Assembly: GCF_001039355.2 (NCBI RefSeq)
Contig: NW_019776124.1
Coordinates: 248,001-312,000 of the forward strand
Source of the DNA: Lingula anatina
Taxonomy: Eukaryota > Brachiopoda > Lingulata > Lingulida > Lingulidae
Length of the DNA stretch: 64,000 nt
Direction: 5' to 3'
A program made the translations under genes and the position numbers. The stretch's first letter is position 1. Every line of letters starts with the position of its first letter. The notes beneath the pieces were generated by a model that ran no database searches, was not told the origin of the DNA, and saw nothing but the letters and a program-made list of their open reading frames with translations. Positions 35,139 through 64,000 of this stretch are shown one piece after another.

Positions 35139-35735
35139 ACAAAGTTTAGCCAAGCAGAAATAAAGATAATTATTGACAGGTTGGGGATGGAGGGGATATC
35201 CAATAACTGCAGAAAATATGCACTTTGAAGTTGAACACTGATTGAATGTTGTCTCACTCATGACATATTCTAATAAATTTTTGAAGTCAAATGTCTGCTT
35301 ATATAAATTATTAGAATATCATGTCACTTGTTAGTGAGACAAAGTTTAACCAAGCAGAAATAAAGATAATTATCGACAGGTTGGGGATGGAGGGGATATC
35401 CAATAACTGCAGAAAATATGCACTTTGAAGTTGAACACTGATTGAATATTGTCTCACTCATGACATATTCTAATAAATTTTTTAAGTCAAATGTCTGCAT
35501 AGATAAAATATTAGAATATCATGTCACTTGTAAGTGAGACAAAGTTTAACCAAGCAGAAATAAAGATAATTATTGACAGGTTGGGGATGGAGGGGGTATC
35601 CAATAGCTGCAGAAAATAAGCACTTTGAATTTGAACACTGGTTGAATGAATGGTGTCTCACTCATGACATGCTATTCTAATAACTTATCTAAGCAGACAT
35701 TTGACATAAAGAAGTGGACTGGGCCCTTAGGCACC
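35139..35735. repeat. 200-bp tandem repeat, three units
   Basis: Units start at 35139, 35339 and 35539, exactly 200 bp apart, beginning ACAAAGTTTA. The third is partial and ends in an inverted copy of the unit's GTCAAATGTCTGC segment. Each unit contains an inverted repeat around ATTAGAATAT...GTGAGAC. The other haplotype has two units (43480, 43680). Intronic in PLEKHH; could be the core of a Helitron- or foldback-type element. Confidence 0.75.
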
Positions 35736-35832
35736 TCGTCCCATTCCCTTCCTTTGGATCCTAAACAGATGTAATGAGTGCACAATTTCAGACATTGTGC
35801 TGTCTCACCTAACACAATGACATGTTCACAAA

Positions 35833-36108
35833 GAGCGGATTCAGAACAGATGATCCGCGGACTTAATACGGCTGACCCCATTTAAAAAGCAATGCTGCTA
35901 ATTCCCCGATGGTCTCTCCGCCTCCACACGCGCCGTTGCTGTAGGAGCCTAGCAATTTAACCTCTGAGCCGAGATTTATTTTGTTTTATGGAGTGTGTGG
36001 TGGTGTGAGGACCATCAGGGAATTAGCGGCATCGCTTTTTTATGTGGGGTCGGCCATATTTAGTCAACGGATCAGTTAGACTGCGGATCATCCGTTCTGA
36101 ATGCGCTC
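35833..36108. mobile_element. Foldback MITE, intact copy
   Basis: 276 bp with long imperfect inverted arms: left GAGCGGATTCAGAACAGATG, right (reverse complement) GAGCGCATTCAGAACGGATG; inner arms share GACCCCA...GCTAATTCCC.GATGGTC. No clear target duplication. The haplotype copy (about 43971-44165) has lost about 90 bp of the left arm. Confidence 0.7.
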
Positions 36109-37766
36109 AGACATAAACTCCTTTGGCACACAACTTGGAACCCAAGAACTTTTGTATAAATATGCACGAAACTTATTCATCAGGGCAAAAACTGGACCAT
36201 GTAAACACACTGTTTTTATATTTATTTAATACATTAACTTGGGTGTAACTTTTGCAAGTAGGCTGCTCAATTTTCTACACTGGTAAATGAAAAATGTCAC
36301 TTTGATAAAAATATTATAAAGATGTTTGTGGTTCAACTACTGTTACATTATTTGAAAAATATTTTTCATAAAAACAATTACATAAGAAGGCTTATGTTTT
36401 TTATATAATTAACAGAATCATTTTAATCATATTATAATTTTATCATTTTACTGAAAATTAAGAAGAGAGAGATTGTGATACAACCAGAAGTATTAATTCC
36501 TTACATAACTCACGGACAAAATTTGTTATTATGTTTAAGCATAACTCTTCCAGCTTGTTATTTTTAAAAAGGATCCCAAACAAGCATGTCTAAAAAAGTG
36601 TAAAGAATTCTTGTACAGTTGTCAAAAAAAAAAAAAAAACCTTGTTCAATTTTGATAACAAACCAACTGCGCTGCAAAAAAAAAGGATTGTTTTTACGTC
36701 AACAAACAGTCATTTTAATCTATGATGTTTTCATCCCTTGTTAAAATTTAATAAATGAGCCTGTCCATGCCAGAAAATCATGATAAGTATGACCACAAGC
36801 ATTCCTTATGTAATTGCACCACCTTGTAAAAAATGTATACAGAATTGAGAGACAATCAAAACAATCACTTTAATTTGACAGTACCATTAGTATTAATAAG
36901 TAGGAAAAACATGTACTGGAGTACACACCATCCTCAACATCTATTGGGCCAATTCTGTTACAGGACAAAAATAATCTTTGCCAACGTTTTGTGCCTATTT
37001 ATCTACATTATCAGGTCAAATTTATTCCCTGCAGGTACCTGTGACAAATTATATCCTCAAGGCATTATTACTGATAACAAAGCATGCTAATAACCTCTTA
37101 GCATTGGCATGCCCCTTTTTTACGACATTTTTATTCCCTTCCTGTTTGTTTGCTTTTGTCATGAATCCTGTATTGTTCTCTCAAAGTCAACATCCTGAGA
37201 TAAAAATCAAGCACATGTATCCCATGTCTATACAAAACAACAAGTCCTATGAAATGACCCATGCATCAAAAAATAAACATTTCAAATCTATATCTTGGTT
37301 CAAATTTATGTCGCGAAACTAGGCTAATATATTCATATTTGTCAACGCTTTCAAAGCAGGTGCTCAGACTATATATAATCCGCTACTAGGGTTAACTCAA
37401 CCATAATCAGGCAGAATACAGCCAGCCTTGGCACAATAGACTTTTTTAGGCTGTCACTTTTTTTGTACTATTCCTAATCCTGGACAAGGCAAGGGAGAAT
37501 TCTGTGTGTTTAATAAGGTATGTTTAATGTCTTCCTAATATGTATGTATGTAATCGCTGCTCGGATCTACTCAACCACATACAAGTAGAGTATACAGAAT
37601 ATGAAACTCTCTGGGGACAATCAACACCTACACCATATTGATAGTCTTGGCATATGTCTCTCAGATTGTATGATTCTAAATGTCAGCTTGGCAAAAGATA
37701 TACTGTTTTTTAACAATTTGATATCAATATCCTGTAATTATACAATCCCCAATAGGAGCGATCACA

Positions 37767-37767
37767 N
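37767..37767. other. Single-N contig junction
   Basis: Followed by a poly(A) run and then by a copy of 30471 onward, duplicating the PLEKHH 3' exons. Confidence 0.85.
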
Positions 37768-37802
<35 letters not shown>

Positions 37803-39096
37803 CAGTTCTGTGCATTTACTCTATTTATAACAAGCAAACATAACAATCTTCCACTGCAGCTGAAATATGCTTAAATGATAATGTGACCAATATTGTAACA
37901 GACAATAAGTCAAAGTTCAGATTAATATGGGGGAGGGGGGTGGAACACAAACTACATCAAAGCGGTATTTATTTTAAAATATTTGGGCAAAATTAATTCC
38001 TTTTCAGGCTTTCTAGCCCCACAATGAGTTTCAGAGTTTGGTGAAAACCAACGGATGTATCACCAATACCATTAGCTTTCAGTTTATTTTGAAACTAAGG
38101 GCCATTTATCATGGATATATGACATATATTTAACAAAATACTGAAGGGGTATAAGACTGTCTACACTGTGAAGTGTATTCATATACAGTTAATATCAATA
38201 TTAATCTACACTTGACAATATAAATGCAACCCCATGAAATGTAAGCATAAGTCCATTGTCATATTCATGATTAACCTATATGGGGACATAACTGGAATTT
38301 CAGACTCTTCTAACTGTTGTAGCCATGCAAATTTTCAAATTGAAAACCCAAGGCCTGGTTCTAAAAACCCTGTTGGCTCTAATAAATTGAGTGGTAATAC
38401 ATAACTGCAACAGATAGCTTAAAAGCAATCTGAAGATTTGTAAGTTAAGCACTTTCGAGAATACATTTGAACCTCTTCCACCCTGTCTTGTTCTTGAGTA
38501 AAATTATGGGCTGTGCACTCCCAAAGAGACTAATATAAGTGTAAAACCATTTCTTTTTCCAATACACCTAAAATGTTCTAATTCAAAGAAATTATGGCTT
38601 AAAAAAAACAGTATCTGTAAATTTCACCATTTTCCTCCCTTGAAAGAGCGAGCAATTATCTTAGTTCTGCACCAAAAATTTCTTTTCAGGATTTTTAACA
38701 GTGTTTAAGGTATAATATAACATACCTTTTGGTGATGTACCAAGAAATGCAATTTTCTGGGAGTTTTTTTTCTCATACTTTTTCAAATCCCCAGTATAAA
38801 AGCATAAAACTAATATTTCCCTTTCCATGTCTCTATCATTATCATATTAGCTGTCAAATTTGGAAGTTATCTCCAATGACATCTTTGAAAAAACAAAACC
38901 TATCTGAGTTTTCCATTGCAAAAAGTTTTGCATTCATAAGATACGGTAGAAATAAGTGTTGCTGTTTTATGACTTTTTCCCCCAATTTAGCACTTAGACC
39001 TTTGTCTTTCCGGTAGTTTGAGATTAAGATTCCCCTCACAGTGACCTTAGAGTTGACCTCCCTCCTCAGTGACCTTGAAGTTGACCTCCCTCCTCC

Positions 39097-63916
<24,820 letters not shown>

Positions 63917-64000
63917 CTGAAAAGTTTTTTTTTTACTCAAATACAATACTTGAATACAGCAGAAATCTCAAAGTTCATGCAAGTGACTAATGATTACTTT

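Noticed and set aside
35139-35735. CRISPR-like array
   Set aside because: Contiguous 200-bp units without spacers in a eukaryotic intron.
36833-37322. Forward frames conserved in both haplotype copies (also 44866-45355)
   Set aside because: Conserved only because the copies are alleles; no homology, start context or splice support.

Overview
Eukaryotic, AT-rich, intron-dense DNA with GT-AG introns, microsatellites and many small DNA transposons. Gene content (DNAAF2/kintoun, a max-1/PLEKHH orthologue, an intronless NHL-propeller gene) and very high allelic divergence suggest a lophotrochozoan animal, most likely a bivalve mollusc. That placement is an inference. No bacterial genes, rRNA, tRNA or CRISPR array were seen.

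Layout. (1) 60-14503, minus strand: an E4-type (Ufd2/UBE4) ubiquitin ligase gene running off the left edge. Its 5' exons encode a signal peptide, an EF-hand and a transmembrane helix that splice in phase onto the E4 part. The result looks like a membrane-anchored, calcium-binding UBE4-like protein, and this is the most unusual thing in the window. (2) 14504-14896: a short shared promoter, head to head with DNAAF2. (3) 14897-26466, plus strand: DNAAF2 (kintoun), with its first exon present twice. (4) 26467-31786: convergent intergenic space with a Harbinger-like foldback element. (5) 31787 to the right edge, minus strand: PLEKHH/max-1 (PH, PH, MyTH4, FERM). Its last six exons are present twice, and its largest intron (43115-57702) hosts an intronless plus-strand NHL gene at 51136-52440.

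Much of the apparent duplication is an assembly effect. Four sequence overlaps (6572-8465/8575-10476, 10086-12125/12127-14088, 14695-17790/17792-20563, 30471-37766/37768-45794) each meet exactly at an N run or a single N (8466-8574, 12126, 17791, 37767). The copies differ by SNPs, microsatellite length and whole transposon insertions. They are best read as two haplotypes laid end to end, not as tandem gene duplications. As a by-product, the allele pairs show filled and empty sites for two TTAA-targeting transposons, one of which carries a promoter-like region and a coding first exon.

The E4-like protein and DNAAF2 share a promoter but no obvious pathway. One would act at a membrane in protein quality control, the other in cytoplasmic dynein-arm assembly. 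PLEKHH/max-1 is a cortical, cytoskeleton-linked adaptor. There is no operon logic here.
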